Positions 38,083 through 49,485 are shown, counted from the stretch's first letter. The stretch is DNA of 64,000 nucleotides from Streptomyces violaceoruber (GCA_000720805.1 JODI01000010.1:62001-126000); one strand, 5' to 3'. Translations and numbers: made by a program. The notes: generated by a model not told the origin, from the letters alone.

Positions 38083-38370
38083 CAGACCCCTCCACCATCG
38101 CGCCGCATCTGCACCGCGTCGGACTGCCTGGTCGCAGCGGCCCGCGGTGTCGTGGGCCCATCATAGGAATGCGGATCGCGCTGTGTGATGACCCAGGGGT
38201 GGTGAATCGGAGCAGGACTCCAGTTCACCGTGGCTTTCGCCCCGATTGGGCAGGGGTTCGACCGTGCGGTGAGGACCGCTGAGCGTTCCGGTGACCCGTC
38301 GGTGAGAGCCTGGTCACCGCCCCCGCACTGCCCGGCCGAACGCGCTTACCGCCTTGCCCGGTCGCCCGCG

Positions 38371-39483
38371 CTACTTCCCCTCGGGGGATCGCGGCGCGCT
38401 GACCGTCGTCCGCGGCGGACGTCGCTGGGAAGAGGTACGCACGATCAGTTCGGTCGGTATCACCTGCTCGACCGGCTGGTCGGACTCGAGCCCCTCGATG
38501 GCGTCGATGAGGAGCTGAACCACGGCCGTGCCGATACGGCGCGGTTTCAGGGAGAGCGTGGTGACGGGCGGCTCGGTGTTGGCATACACGGTGGACTCGC
38601 TGCAGCAGACCAGAAGCAGGTCGTCCGGTACGCGCAGTCCGTAGCGACGGGCGGCGGCGAGCAGGTCGGTGCCGTTCGGGTCGAACAGGCCGTAGACGGC
38701 GTCCGGACGGTCGGGGCGGGCGAGCAGCCGGTCGGCGGCGACGGCGCCCGCGCACGGATCGTGCGCCGGGTAGGCCTCGTACACCGGATCCTGGCCCACA
38801 CGCTCGCACCAGCGCAGGTATGCGGTGGTCGACAGATGGGTGTACGTGTCCGTGCTGGTCCCGGTGAGCAGGCCGATGCGGCGGGCACCGGCGTCGGCCA
38901 GGTGGTCGAGGATCCCGAGGACGGCGGCCTCGTGGTCGTTGTCGACCCAGGCGGTGACCGGGAGCGTGCCGGCCGGGCGGCCGTCGGAGACGACCGGCAG
39001 ACCCTGCCGGACCAGTTCGCTGACGACGGGGTCCTGGTCGGACGGGTCGATGACGACCGTGCCGTCGAGGGCGACGTTCGACCACACGTCGTGCCGGGAG
39101 GTCGCCGGGAGGATGACGAGGGCGTAGCCGCGGGCGAGTGCGGCCGAGGTGGCGGCCCGCGCCATCTCGGCGAAGTAGGCGAACTCGGTGAAGGTGAAAG
39201 GTTCATCCCCGTACGTCGTCACGGTCAGACCGATCAGTCCGGACTTGCCGGTACGGAGGGTGCGGGCGGCGGCCGAGGGCCGGTAACCCAGCCGGTCGGC
39301 GACCTCGCGGACATGGCGTCGGGTGGCGTCCGGGAGCCTGCCCTTCCCGTTGAGGGCGTCGGAGACGGTCGTGATGGAGACTCCGGCGGCGGCGGCAACG
39401 TCTCTGATGCCCGCCCGGCCCGGCCGGCTGCCTCGCCGAGAGGTTTCCGCGCGGCTCACCTGGTGCTTCCCTGCTGCTGTCAT
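38371..39483 (-). CDS. LacI-family transcriptional regulator
   Basis: A 370-aa regulator. HTH about residues 22-80 (IRDVAAAAGVSITTVSDALNGKGRLPDATRRHVREVADRLGY-like), then a periplasmic-binding-protein-like sugar-sensing domain ending IPTELIVRTSSQRRPP. The N-terminal 20 residues are a basic extension. ATG 39483 is taken from MTAAGKHQV; the ribosome site is weak. Sugar ligand and target unknown; no sugar uptake genes are adjacent. Confidence 0.93.
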   Translation of the reverse strand: MTAAGKHQVSRAETSRRGSRPGRAGIRDVAAAAGVSITTVSDALNGKGRLPDATRRHVREVADRLGYRPSAAARTLRTGKSGLIGLTVTTYGDEPFTFTEFAYFAEMARAATSAALARGYALVILPATSRHDVWSNVALDGTVVIDPSDQDPVVSELVRQGLPVVSDGRPAGTLPVTAWVDNDHEAAVLGILDHLADAGARRIGLLTGTSTDTYTHLSTTAYLRWCERVGQDPVYEAYPAHDPCAGAVAADRLLARPDRPDAVYGLFDPNGTDLLAAARRYGLRVPDDLLLVCCSESTVYANTEPPVTTLSLKPRRIGTAVVQLLIDAIEGLESDQPVEQVIPTELIVRTSSQRRPPRTTVSAPRSPEGK

Positions 39484-39923
39484 GGCGAGCCGATAGTAGG
39501 GCTCATGCGGTGGGGTAGGGCGGACGCATATGCACGCGTTGACAGGCACGTTTCTGCAAGGTTGTGAGGGGTTAATTCCCTTCGAAAGCAAGGGAGTTGG
39601 GGCCTCAGTCGGTAGGACGTGACGTGTCGGCGCACACCGGCCTGCCAACTCGCAGATGTTTCGAAGAGGTCTCAACTCACCTTGACGAGCGACGCGCGCC
39701 ACGGCGTGAGCCACCGGCGCGTAGATATATGTGACCGCGCCCCTGGATTCGTATGCCTTCGTACGGTGATGGCGCCCGATGCCGAGGGAGACAGCCGAGG
39801 CGGAGGCCGCGACGAACGAGGTTGTCGCGCACCTGTACGCAGCGGCGCCGAATCCTCATAGGGTGAGGAGCATTGGAAGCCGGCGGTGCTGATGGTCCGC
39901 CGGTGGTCACGAGGAGGACTGCG
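39484..39923. other. Divergent intergenic region, lacI / hisC-like
   Basis: A 440-bp gap. Contains a TTGACA (39539-39544) possible -35 reading towards the aminotransferase, and GAGGAGG (39911-39917) before 39924. No long palindrome or RNA gene was found; short frames within it lack support. Confidence 0.5.
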
Positions 39924-41003
39924 GTGAGCGAGACGAGGCCCAAGCTGCGCGCCGAGCTGGAGGGTATCCCCACCTATGTGCCGGGCAGGCCCGCCGCGGC
40001 CGGCGGCCCGGTGGCCTACAAGCTGTCCTCCAACGAGAACCCGTATCCGCCGCTGCCCGGTGTGATGGAGACGGTGATGGCCGCGTCGTCGTCGTTCAAC
40101 CGCTACCCGGACCTGGCCTGCACGGCCCTGATCGGCGAGCTGTCGGAGCGCTTCGGCGTCCCGCTCTCCCACCTGGCCACCGGCACCGGCTCGGTCGGTG
40201 TCGCCCAGCAGCTGATCCAGGCGACGGCCGGCCCCGGCGACGAGGTGATCTACGCCTGGCGGTCGTTCGAGGCGTACCCGATCATCACGCAGATCAGCGG
40301 AGCCGCTTCGGTGCGGGTGCCGCTGACCCCGGGGGATGTGCACGACCTGGACGCCATGGCGGACGCGATCACCGACCGGACGCGGCTGATCTTCGTCTGC
40401 AACCCCAACAACCCCACGGGCACAGTGGTGCGCCGGGCCGAGCTGGAACGGTTCCTCGACCGGGTGCCCGGTGACGTGCTGGTGGTGCTGGACGAGGCGT
40501 ACCGCGAGTTCATCCGCGACCCCGAGGTTCCGGACGGTGTGGAGCTGTACCGCGAGCGGCCGAACGTCTGTGTGCTGCGCACGTTCTCCAAGGCGTACGG
40601 TCTCGCCGGTCTGCGCGTCGGTTTCGCGATCGCCCATGAGCCGGTGGCTGCGGCGCTGCGCAAGACAGCCGTGCCCTTCGGTGTGAGTCATGTCGCACAG
40701 GAGGCGGCCATCGCCTCGCTGCGCGCCGAGGACGCACTGCTCGGCCGGGTCGGATCCCTGGTGTGTGAACGCAAGCGTGTCGTCGACGCGCTGCGCGCCC
40801 AGGGGTGGACGGTGCCCGAGACGCAGGCCAACTTCGTGTGGCTGCGGCTGGGGGAGCGCACGGTGGAGTTCGCGCGCGCCTGTGAGCAGGCAGGAGTGGT
40901 GATCCGGCCGTTCGCGGGTGAGGGCGTGCGGGTCACGGTCGGGGAGACCGAGGCGAACGACATCTTCCTGAAGGCGGCGGAGGGGTTCCGGAAGGAACTG
41001 TAG
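39924..41003 (+). CDS. HisC-like aminotransferase (histidinol-phosphate or aromatic aminotransferase)
   Basis: A 359-aa fold-type I PLP enzyme. Motifs: [31 protein letters not shown] and the PLP lysine in [16 protein letters not shown] (Lys223), then [13 protein letters not shown]. Similar to the actinobacterial aromatic aminotransferase (Pat/HisC2) that transaminates phenylpyruvate or histidinol phosphate. No his genes are nearby, which favours the aromatic role. GTG 39924 has GAGGAGG upstream. Confidence 0.88.
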   Translation: MSETRPKLRAELEGIPTYVPGRPAAAGGPVAYKLSSNENPYPPLPGVMETVMAASSSFNRYPDLACTALIGELSERFGVPLSHLATGTGSVGVAQQLIQATAGPGDEVIYAWRSFEAYPIITQISGAASVRVPLTPGDVHDLDAMADAITDRTRLIFVCNPNNPTGTVVRRAELERFLDRVPGDVLVVLDEAYREFIRDPEVPDGVELYRERPNVCVLRTFSKAYGLAGLRVGFAIAHEPVAAALRKTAVPFGVSHVAQEAAIASLRAEDALLGRVGSLVCERKRVVDALRAQGWTVPETQANFVWLRLGERTVEFARACEQAGVVIRPFAGEGVRVTVGETEANDIFLKAAEGFRKEL

Positions 41004-41117
41004 GGGTCCTCGCGGTCGCCTGGGGCCGACCGGTTCCTGTCCCTGGCAGCGGTCGACCGGTATCAGGACCCCCGCCCCTCACGCCTCGAACGGCTATGGG
41101 TCATAATTGCTTGTGAA

Positions 41118-41133
41118 TGTGAACGCTTTCACA
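41118..41133. promoter_or_regulatory. Rex operator of the cyd operon
   Basis: TGTGAACGCTTTCACA exactly fits the Streptomyces Rex site TGTGAAC-N3-TTCACA. It lies 84 bp before cydA. In S. coelicolor Rex represses cyd when the NAD+/NADH ratio is high. Confidence 0.88.
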
Positions 41134-41216
41134 AGCGGGCCCCGGTTGTTCCAGGATGTCTGTGACAAAGGGGCACGTACTGCCACAGCACCATGGCGAA
41201 GTAAGGAGACGACGAC

Positions 41217-42725
41217 GTGGACATAGCCTTGGCGCCGGAGACCCTGGCGCGCTGGCAGTTCGGCATCACGACCGTCTACCACTTCCTGTTCGTCCCCCTG
41301 ACGATCTCCCTGGCCGCCCTCACGGCCGGGCTGCAGACCGCGTGGGTGCGCACGGAGAAGGAGAAGTACCTCAAGGCCACCAAGTTCTGGGGCAAGCTCT
41401 TCCTGATCAACATCGCGATGGGCGTGGTCACCGGCATCGTGCAGGAGTTCCAGTTCGGCATGAACTGGTCCGACTACTCGCGCTTCGTCGGCGACATCTT
41501 CGGCGCCCCGCTCGCCTTCGAGGCCCTGATCGCCTTCTTCTTCGAGTCCACCTTCATCGGCCTGTGGATCTTCGGCTGGGACAAGCTGCCCAAGAAGATC
41601 CACCTGGCCTGCATATGGATGGTCTCGATCGGCACGATCCTGTCGGCCTACTTCATCCTCGCGGCCAACTCATGGATGCAGCACCCCGTCGGCTACAAGA
41701 TCAACGAGGCGAAGGGGCGGGCCGAGCTCACCGACTTCTGGCTCGTGCTGACCCAGAACACCGCGCTCGCCCAGGCCTTCCACACCCTCTCCGCGGCCTT
41801 CCTCACGGGCGGCGCCTTCATGGTCGGCATCTCCGCCTTCCATCTGCTGCGCAAGAAGCACATCCGCGAGATGAAGACCTCGCTGCGGCTCGGCCTGGTC
41901 ACCGTGGTCATCGGCGGCATGCTCACCGCGATCAGCGGTGACACCCTCGGCAAGATCATGTTCGAGCAGCAGCCGATGAAGATGGCCGCCGCCGAGGCCC
42001 TGTGGGACGGTGAGTCGCCCGCGCCGTTCTCCGTCTTCGCCTATGGCGACGTCGACGCGGGCCACAACAAGGTCGCGATAGAGATCCCCGGCCTGCTGTC
42101 CTTCCTGGCCAAGGACGACTTCACCTCGTACGTGCCCGGCATCAACGACGTCAACAAGGCCGAGCAGGAGAAGTTCGGGCCCGGCGACTACCGGCCCAAC
42201 ATCCCGGTCGCCTACTGGGGCTTCCGCTGGATGATCGGCTTCGGCATGACGTCCTTCGCCATCGGGCTGGCCGGCCTCTGGCTGACCCGCAAGAAGTTCC
42301 TGCTGCCGAAGCACCTCAGGGTCGGTGACGAGGAAGTTCCGCATCTTGTCCTCTTCAGGAAGAAGGCCCTCGGCCCGACGCTCACCACCTGGTACTGGCG
42401 CATCGCGGTCCTGACCCTGGCCTTCCCGCTGATCGCCAACTCCTGGGGCTGGATCTTCACCGAGATGGGCCGTCAGCCGTGGGTCGTCTACGGCCTCTTC
42501 CAGACCCGCGACGCGGTCTCCCCCGGAGTCTCCCAGGGCGAGGTCCTCACCTCGATGATCGTCTTCACCAGCCTGTACGCCATCCTCGCCGTCATCGAGG
42601 TCAAGCTGCTGGCGAAGTATGTGAAGGCCGGCCCGCCCGAGCTCACCGAGGCCGACCTCAACCCGCCCACGAAGATCGGCGGCGACTCCCGTGACGCCGA
42701 CAAGCCGATGGCCTTCTCGTACTAG
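41217..42725 (+). CDS. cydA: Cytochrome bd ubiquinol/menaquinol oxidase subunit I
   Basis: A 502-aa, nine-helix subunit carrying haems b558, b595 and d. It begins DIALAPETLARWQFGITTVYHFLFVPLTI (His19 in the b595/d region), has GRQPWVVYG in the C-terminal half, and the shorter Q-loop typical of actinobacteria. GTG 41217 has AAGGAG upstream. First gene of cydA-cydB-cydCD; a high-affinity terminal oxidase for low oxygen. Confidence 0.98.
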   Translation: MDIALAPETLARWQFGITTVYHFLFVPLTISLAALTAGLQTAWVRTEKEKYLKATKFWGKLFLINIAMGVVTGIVQEFQFGMNWSDYSRFVGDIFGAPLAFEALIAFFFESTFIGLWIFGWDKLPKKIHLACIWMVSIGTILSAYFILAANSWMQHPVGYKINEAKGRAELTDFWLVLTQNTALAQAFHTLSAAFLTGGAFMVGISAFHLLRKKHIREMKTSLRLGLVTVVIGGMLTAISGDTLGKIMFEQQPMKMAAAEALWDGESPAPFSVFAYGDVDAGHNKVAIEIPGLLSFLAKDDFTSYVPGINDVNKAEQEKFGPGDYRPNIPVAYWGFRWMIGFGMTSFAIGLAGLWLTRKKFLLPKHLRVGDEEVPHLVLFRKKALGPTLTTWYWRIAVLTLAFPLIANSWGWIFTEMGRQPWVVYGLFQTRDAVSPGVSQGEVLTSMIVFTSLYAILAVIEVKLLAKYVKAGPPELTEADLNPPTKIGGDSRDADKPMAFSY

Positions 42726-42745
42726 GCCGAGGGAGCTGCACAGTC

Positions 42746-43750
<1,005 letters not shown>

Positions 43751-43832
43751 CCGTGCGAAACCGGTGCGAAACCCGTGCACTTGACCGTGCGAACCAGTGC
43801 GCTGACCTTGCTGAAACCGTGCGTTGAGGTGT

Positions 43833-43846
43833 GTTTCACGTGAAAC
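43833..43846. other. parS site overlapping the cydCD start region
   Basis: Exact GTTTCACGTGAAAC lies over the first codons of cydCD; both candidate GTG starts (43831 and 43840) touch or fall in it. Confidence 0.92.
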
Positions 43847-46800
43847 CAATCGATCCACGTCTGCTCCGGTACGCCCGTGCCACCCGGTTCTTCCTGGTGG
43901 CGGTGGTCGGCCTGGGCGCCTTCGGGGCCCTTCTGGTCATCGCGCAGGCGATGCTCATCGCCGAGATCGTGGTGGGTGCCTTCCAGCACGGGCTGTCGGT
44001 AGCCGAACTCCGTACTCCCCTGCTGCTGTTGGTGGCCGTCGCCGGCGGTCGCGCGCTGGTCTCCTGGCTCACCGAACTCGCCGCGCACCGGGCGAGCGCG
44101 GCGGTGAAGTCGGAGCTTCGCCGGCGGCTGCTGGAGCGTGCGGTCGCGCTGGGGCCCGGGTGGCTGAGCGGGCAGCGGACCGGATCGCTGGTCGCCCTCG
44201 CCACCCGGGGGGTCGATGCCCTGGACGACTACTTCTCGCGCTATCTCCCGCAGCTGGGGCTGGCGGTGGTGGTCCCGGTGGCGGTGCTGGCGCGGATCGT
44301 CACCGAGGACTGGGTCTCGGCGGCCATCATCGTCGGGACCCTGCCGCTCATTCCGGTCTTCATGATGCTGATCGGCTGGGCCACCCAGTCCCGGATGGAC
44401 CGCCAGTGGCGGCTGCTGTCCCGGCTGTCCGGGCACTTTCTGGACGTGGTGGCCGGCCTTCCTACCCTGAAGGTCTTCGGGCGGGCGAAGGCGCAGGCCG
44501 AGTCCATCCGGCGCATCACCGGCGAGTACCGGCAGGCGACCATGCGGACCCTGCGGATCGCCTTCATCTCGTCCTTCGCGCTGGAGTTGCTGGCGACCTT
44601 GTCGGTGGCGCTGGTCGCCGTGACCATCGGGATGCGGCTCGTGCACGGGGACATGGACCTGTACATCGGCCTGGTCGTTCTCGTGCTCGCGCCCGAGGCC
44701 TATCTGCCGCTGCGGCAGGTGGGGGCCCAGTACCACGCGGCGGCCGAGGGGCTGGCCGCCGCCGAGGAGATCTTCTCGGTGCTGGAGACGCCGGTTCCGG
44801 TCTCAGGTTCCGGTGCCGTGCCGGCGGGGGGCCTGGCCTTCGAGGGGGTGACCGTCCGGTACCCCGGGCGGTCGGGGGACGCCGTGACGGACGTGTCTTT
44901 CGCCGTCGAGTCCGGGGAGACGGTCGCGCTCGTCGGGCCGAGCGGTGCGGGCAAGTCGACGCTGCTGAACGTGGTGCTCGGCTTCGTACGCCCCAGTGAG
45001 GGGCGGGTGTCGGTCGGGGGAGTCGATCTCGCCGAGGCCGACCTGGAGGAGTGGCGGTCGCGGGTCGCGTGGGTGCCGCAGCGGCCGCACCTGTTCGCCG
45101 GGACGATCGCCGAGAACGTACGGCTGGCCCGGCCCGACGCGGAGGATGCCGCCGTACGACGGGCGCTGGCGGACGCGGGGGCGCTGGAGTTCGTGGACGC
45201 GTTGCCCCGAGGCCCGGGCACCGTGCTCGGGGAGGACGGAGCCGGGCTGTCCGCCGGGCAGCGGCAGCGGCTCGCGCTGGCCCGGGCGTTTCTCGCCGAC
45301 CGGCCCGTGCTGCTGCTCGACGAACCGACGGCGGCGCTCGACGGGGCCACCGAGGGCGAGGTCGTGGAGGCGGTGCGACGGCTCGCGGTGGGACGGACGG
45401 TCCTGCTGGTGGTGCACCGGCCCGCGTTGTTGTCGGTGGCGGACCGGGTGGTGCGACTGGCCGAGCCGGTCTCCCCCGCCCCCAGGGAGGCCGGGCACAG
45501 CACGGCCGGAGTCCGCACGGTCGAGGCAGGACCGGCCCCCGCCCTCAACGCCCCGGAGACGTCGGTGTCAACGGCGGACGCCCGTGGTGTCCTGGCCCGC
45601 GTGCGGGCCATGTCCGGCGCCCGGCGGGGACGCCTGATGTTCGCCCTGCTGCTGGCAAGCCTCGCGCTCGGCAGTGCCGTCGGGCTCATGGCGACCTCCG
45701 GATGGCTCATCTCCCGGGCCTCGCAGCAACCGCCCGTGCTCTATCTGATGGTGGCCGTGACCGCGACGCGGGCCTTCGGGATCGGGCGGGCCGTCTTCCG
45801 GTACGCCGAGCGGCTCGTGTCGCACGACGCCGTGTTGCGGATGCTGGCCGACACGCGCGTCGCCGTGTACCGGCGCCTGGAGCGGCTGGCGCCTGCCGGG
45901 CTGCGCCGTACCCGGCGGGGCGATCTGCTCTCCCGGCTGGTCGCCGACGTGGACGCCCTGCAGGACTACTGGCTGCGCTGGCTGCTGCCCGCCGGTGCCG
46001 CCGTGATCGTGTCCGCCGCCTCCGTCGGCTTCACCGCCTGGCTGCTGCCGGAGGCCGCGATGGCACTCGCCGCCGGACTGGTGGCCGCCGGTGCCGGTGT
46101 CCCCCTGGTCACCGGTGCCGTGGCCCGACGGTCCGAGCGCAGGCTCGCACCCGCCCGCGGCGCGCTGGCGACCCGCGTGACCGACCTGCTCACCGGGACG
46201 GCCGAGCTGACCGTCGCCGGCGCCCTGCCCGGACGTACCGCCGAGGCGCGGCGGGTCGACGGGAAGCTCACCCGGATCGCCTCACGTGCCGCCACCGCCA
46301 CCGCGCTCGGCGACGGACTGACCGCGCTGATCTCCGGCCTGACGGTGGCCGCGGCCGCGCTCGTGGGCGCCCAGGCGGTCGCCGGCGGACGGCTGGGCGG
46401 CGTGGCGATGGCGGTCGTCGTCCTCACTCCGCTCGCCGCGTTCGAGGCCGTCCTCGGGCTCCCGCTCGCCGTGCAGTACCGGCAGCGGGTGCGCAGGAGC
46501 GCGGAGCGTGTGTACGAGGTGCTGGACGCGCCCGAGCCGGTCAGGGAGCCGCAACGGCCCCGGCAGGCGCCCGCGTCGCCCTTCCCTGTCGTATTGCGGG
46601 GCCTTGCCGCCCGGCACGCCGGGCAGGACCGGGACGCGCTCGCCGGAGTCGACCTCACCCTGGAGGAGGGGCGCCGGGTCGCCGTGGTCGGGCCGTCCGG
46701 GTCCGGCAAGACGACGCTCGCACAGGTCCTCCTGCGCTTCCTGGACACGGACGCGGGGGCGTACACGCTGGGCGGAGTGGACGCGTACGGCCTGGACGGC

Positions 46801-47331
46801 GACGACGTACGGCGGCTCGTCGGGCTGTGTGCGCAGGACGCGCACCTCTTCGACAGCTCGGTGCGCGAGAACCTGCTGCTCGCGAAGAAGGACGCGACCG
46901 AGGCCGAACTGCGCGACGCGCTGGGGCGGGCCCGGCTGCTGGACTGGGCCGACGGTCTGCCCGACGGGCTCGACACGCTGGTCGGCGAGCACGGAGCGCG
47001 GTTGTCCGGCGGGCAGCGGCAGCGGCTGGCGCTGGCCCGGGCGCTGCTGGCCGACTTCCCCGTCCTGGTGCTCGACGAGCCCGCCGAGCACCTCGACCTG
47101 CCGACGGCCGACGCGCTCACCGCCGACCTGCTGGCCGCCACCGAGGGCCGCACCACCCTGCTCATCACCCACCGGCTGGCCGGCCTGGCGGCGGTGGACG
47201 AGGTGATCGTGCTGGACGAGGGGCGGGTGGTGCAGCGCGGTACATACGAGGAGCTGACGGCGGCGCGAGGGCCGTTGCGCGCGATGGCGGAGCGGGAGGA
47301 GGCGGCGGACCTGTTGGTCGGGGCGCGGTAG
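43840..47331 (+). CDS. cydCD: Fused CydC-CydD ABC exporter for cytochrome bd assembly
   Basis: A 1163-aa polypeptide that joins two ABC half-transporters, as in Streptomyces: membrane domain 1 (about 10-310), ATPase 1 (Walker A GPSGAGKST about 367-375, signature LSAGQRQRLALARA), membrane domain 2 (about 595-880) and ATPase 2 (GPSGSGKTT about 952-960, signature LSGGQRQRLALARA). It exports reductant (cysteine/glutathione-type thiols in other bacteria) for haem d insertion. GTG 43840 fits the GAGG at 43826; GTG 43831 is three codons earlier. Confidence 0.95.
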   Translation: MKPIDPRLLRYARATRFFLVAVVGLGAFGALLVIAQAMLIAEIVVGAFQHGLSVAELRTPLLLLVAVAGGRALVSWLTELAAHRASAAVKSELRRRLLERAVALGPGWLSGQRTGSLVALATRGVDALDDYFSRYLPQLGLAVVVPVAVLARIVTEDWVSAAIIVGTLPLIPVFMMLIGWATQSRMDRQWRLLSRLSGHFLDVVAGLPTLKVFGRAKAQAESIRRITGEYRQATMRTLRIAFISSFALELLATLSVALVAVTIGMRLVHGDMDLYIGLVVLVLAPEAYLPLRQVGAQYHAAAEGLAAAEEIFSVLETPVPVSGSGAVPAGGLAFEGVTVRYPGRSGDAVTDVSFAVESGETVALVGPSGAGKSTLLNVVLGFVRPSEGRVSVGGVDLAEADLEEWRSRVAWVPQRPHLFAGTIAENVRLARPDAEDAAVRRALADAGALEFVDALPRGPGTVLGEDGAGLSAGQRQRLALARAFLADRPVLLLDEPTAALDGATEGEVVEAVRRLAVGRTVLLVVHRPALLSVADRVVRLAEPVSPAPREAGHSTAGVRTVEAGPAPALNAPETSVSTADARGVLARVRAMSGARRGRLMFALLLASLALGSAVGLMATSGWLISRASQQPPVLYLMVAVTATRAFGIGRAVFRYAERLVSHDAVLRMLADTRVAVYRRLERLAPAGLRRTRRGDLLSRLVADVDALQDYWLRWLLPAGAAVIVSAASVGFTAWLLPEAAMALAAGLVAAGAGVPLVTGAVARRSERRLAPARGALATRVTDLLTGTAELTVAGALPGRTAEARRVDGKLTRIASRAATATALGDGLTALISGLTVAAAALVGAQAVAGGRLGGVAMAVVVLTPLAAFEAVLGLPLAVQYRQRVRRSAERVYEVLDAPEPVREPQRPRQAPASPFPVVLRGLAARHAGQDRDALAGVDLTLEEGRRVAVVGPSGSGKTTLAQVLLRFLDTDAGAYTLGGVDAYGLDGDDVRRLVGLCAQDAHLFDSSVRENLLLAKKDATEAELRDALGRARLLDWADGLPDGLDTLVGEHGARLSGGQRQRLALARALLADFPVLVLDEPAEHLDLPTADALTADLLAATEGRTTLLITHRLAGLAAVDEVIVLDEGRVVQRGTYEELTAARGPLRAMAEREEAADLLVGAR

Positions 47332-47488
47332 GGGGGGAGGCGGTCCGTCGGCAGCCGCCTGGAGCCGCGCTCCTCTCCGGACCGGACCTGTGGGACACGC
47401 TGCCCCGTGACCCGTCTGCCGCAACCGTTACCCCAGCCGTACGACGTGAACAGGACCGCGGCCCCATGGCCGGGTCACGATCGCTGAC

Positions 47489-48559
47489 ATGCGCTCACTT
47501 CGCCGTCATCCGCTGCTTGTTCCGGCGCTGCTGTGCGCGTTCGCCGTGCTCGCGGCCCGTCCCACCGACGGGGGCGGCGGCGGTGCGGGCGAGGGTGCGT
47601 ACGGCTCGGCGGACTCCGGGATCAGCGGGCAGGTGGCCCGGCTGTACGAGGCCGCGGCGGTGGCGACGCAGCGGTACGAGGCGGGACGGCTCAAGGCCGA
47701 GGGGCAGCGGGCGCGGGCGCTGCGAGTGGAGGCGCTCCTCGACCGAGAGCGACGGGAGAGCGCGGTGATGCGTGAGGACCTGGGCCGCATCGCACGGGCC
47801 CAGTACCGCAGCGGCGGCGGACTGCCGCTCACCGCGCAGCTCATCCTCGCCGACAGCCAGGATGAGCTGATGCGCGGTCAGCACGTCTTCTCGCAGACGC
47901 AACTGGCGGTCAACAACGCGATCGACAAGAGCCGTCGGGCCGAACGCCGGCTCGCCGCGGACGAGGCGAAGGCCGTGGCGGCCTGGCAGGCCCTGGAGCA
48001 GCGGAACGCCGAACTCGCCAGTCTGAAGAAGGACATCGAGCAGAAACTCGACCAGGCGCGCCGGCAGTTGCAGGGGCAGGCGGACGCGTCCGTCGCGGCC
48101 GGTGCCTGCCGTGGCGCTGTCCGGCTCGATCAGCCGCGGAAGGCCGTCACGAACGCATGGGTCGCTCCTGTGGAGGCGTACACGCTGTCCGCCGGCTTCG
48201 GCAGCGGCGGTGCCCGGTGGGCGAACCGGCACACCGGGCAGGACTTCGCGGTGCCGATCGGTACGCTGGTGCGGGCGGTCGGCGCCGGCCGGGTGGTGAA
48301 GGTGTCGTGCGGGGGCGCCTTCGGGATCGAGGCGGTCGTGGAGCACATGGGCGGCTACTACACGCAGTACGCCCATCTCGCCGCCGTCACCGTCGACCAG
48401 GGTGAGCAGGTGAGTGCGGGGCAGTGGATCGGTCAGTCGGGCACGTCCGGCAACTCCACCGGCCCGCACCTGCACTTCGAGGTGCGGGTCACCCCGGAGA
48501 TGGGCTCGGCGGTCGATCCGGTGCCGTGGTTGGCGGCAAGAGGAGTGCCGTTGGGATAG
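47489..48559 (+). CDS. Secreted M23-family endopeptidase with coiled-coil N-terminus
   Basis: A 356-aa protein with a signal sequence (RRHPLLVPALLCAFAVLAA), a coiled-coil region (about 50-215; RRESAVMREDLGRIARAQYRS, LASLKKDIEQKLDQARRQL) and a lysostaphin-type domain (about 230-356). Zn ligands RHTGQDF and HLHFEV are intact. These cut peptide cross-bridges in peptidoglycan, often under FtsEX-like control of the coiled coil. It is 157 bp after cydCD and likely has its own promoter. Confidence 0.92.
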   Translation: MRSLRRHPLLVPALLCAFAVLAARPTDGGGGGAGEGAYGSADSGISGQVARLYEAAAVATQRYEAGRLKAEGQRARALRVEALLDRERRESAVMREDLGRIARAQYRSGGGLPLTAQLILADSQDELMRGQHVFSQTQLAVNNAIDKSRRAERRLAADEAKAVAAWQALEQRNAELASLKKDIEQKLDQARRQLQGQADASVAAGACRGAVRLDQPRKAVTNAWVAPVEAYTLSAGFGSGGARWANRHTGQDFAVPIGTLVRAVGAGRVVKVSCGGAFGIEAVVEHMGGYYTQYAHLAAVTVDQGEQVSAGQWIGQSGTSGNSTGPHLHFEVRVTPEMGSAVDPVPWLAARGVPLG

Positions 48560-48615
48560 CACCCGCGCGGAGTGCCGTTGGGGGGACGGTCGGGCCGGGC
48601 GAGGGCCGCTCGCGG

Positions 48616-49485
48616 CTATTCGCGTTCCGCCAGCAGCTGCTCGATCACGACCGCGACCCCGTCCTCGTTGTTGGCGACCGTCCGGCCGCTGGCCGCCGCG
48701 ATCACGTCCGGGTGCGCGTTGCCCATCGCGTAGGACCGGCCCGCCCACGTGAGCATCTCGACGTCGTTGGGCATGTCCCCGAAGGCGACGACCTCCTCGT
48801 GCGAGATGCCGCGTTCGGCGCAGCACAGGGCGAGCGTGCTGGCCTTGGAGACGTCGGGACCGCTGATCTCCAGCAGGGCGCTGGGGCTGGAGCGGGTGAC
48901 GTTGGCGCGCTCTCCGATGGCGAGGCGAGCGAGGGTGAGGAAGGCGTCCGGGTCGACCGTGGGGTGGTAGGCGAGGATCTTGAGGACCGGTTCGTCGGCG
49001 CCGGGGCCGTCCGGCGCCAGCAGATCCTCGGCCGGTGCCAGGGAGTCCGGGATCTCCAGGTGCAACTTCGGATAGTCCGGCTCCTGGTAGAAGCCGTACG
49101 TCTGCTCCACGGCGTACACCGTGCCCGGCGCCGCCTCACGCAGCAGCCGTACGGCGTCCAGCGCGTTGTCCCGGACCAGTTCGCGTACCTTCACGAACTT
49201 GTGCGCGCCGGGGCCGCCGTGCAGGTCGACCACCGCGGCGCCGTTGCCGCAGATGGCCAGGCCGTGGCCGTGGACATGGTCGCTGACGACGTCCATCCAG
49301 CGGGCCGGGCGGCCGGTGACGAAGAAGACCTCGATGCCCGCCTCCTCGGCCGCGGCGAGGGCGGCGACGGTGCGCGCGGAGACCGAATTGTCGTCGCGCA
49401 GCAGGGTGCCGTCCAGATCGGTGGCGATCAGTCGCGGCGGGGCGATGGCGGCGGGGGTTTCGGGCTGTCGAGTCGCTGAGGTCAC
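48616..49485 (-). CDS. Cof-type HAD hydrolase (paralogue 1)
   Basis: A 289-aa Cof/YidA-type HAD. Motif I DLDGTLL (about 23-29), cap domain (about 90-210), motif [13 protein letters not shown]. It acts on phosphorylated sugars or flavin-type substrates. Similar in length and motif layout to the HAD at 57993-58808, so the two are paralogues (both have [13 protein letters not shown] and FGDMPND). Confidence 0.9.
   Translation of the reverse strand: MTSATRQPETPAAIAPPRLIATDLDGTLLRDDNSVSARTVAALAAAEEAGIEVFFVTGRPARWMDVVSDHVHGHGLAICGNGAAVVDLHGGPGAHKFVKVRELVRDNALDAVRLLREAAPGTVYAVEQTYGFYQEPDYPKLHLEIPDSLAPAEDLLAPDGPGADEPVLKILAYHPTVDPDAFLTLARLAIGERANVTRSSPSALLEISGPDVSKASTLALCCAERGISHEEVVAFGDMPNDVEMLTWAGRSYAMGNAHPDVIAAASGRTVANNEDGVAVVIEQLLAERE

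Noticed and set aside
45051..47768. 905-codon plus-strand frame overlapping cydCD
   Set aside because: Arg/Gly/Ala-rich out-of-frame translation of CydCD; no domain.
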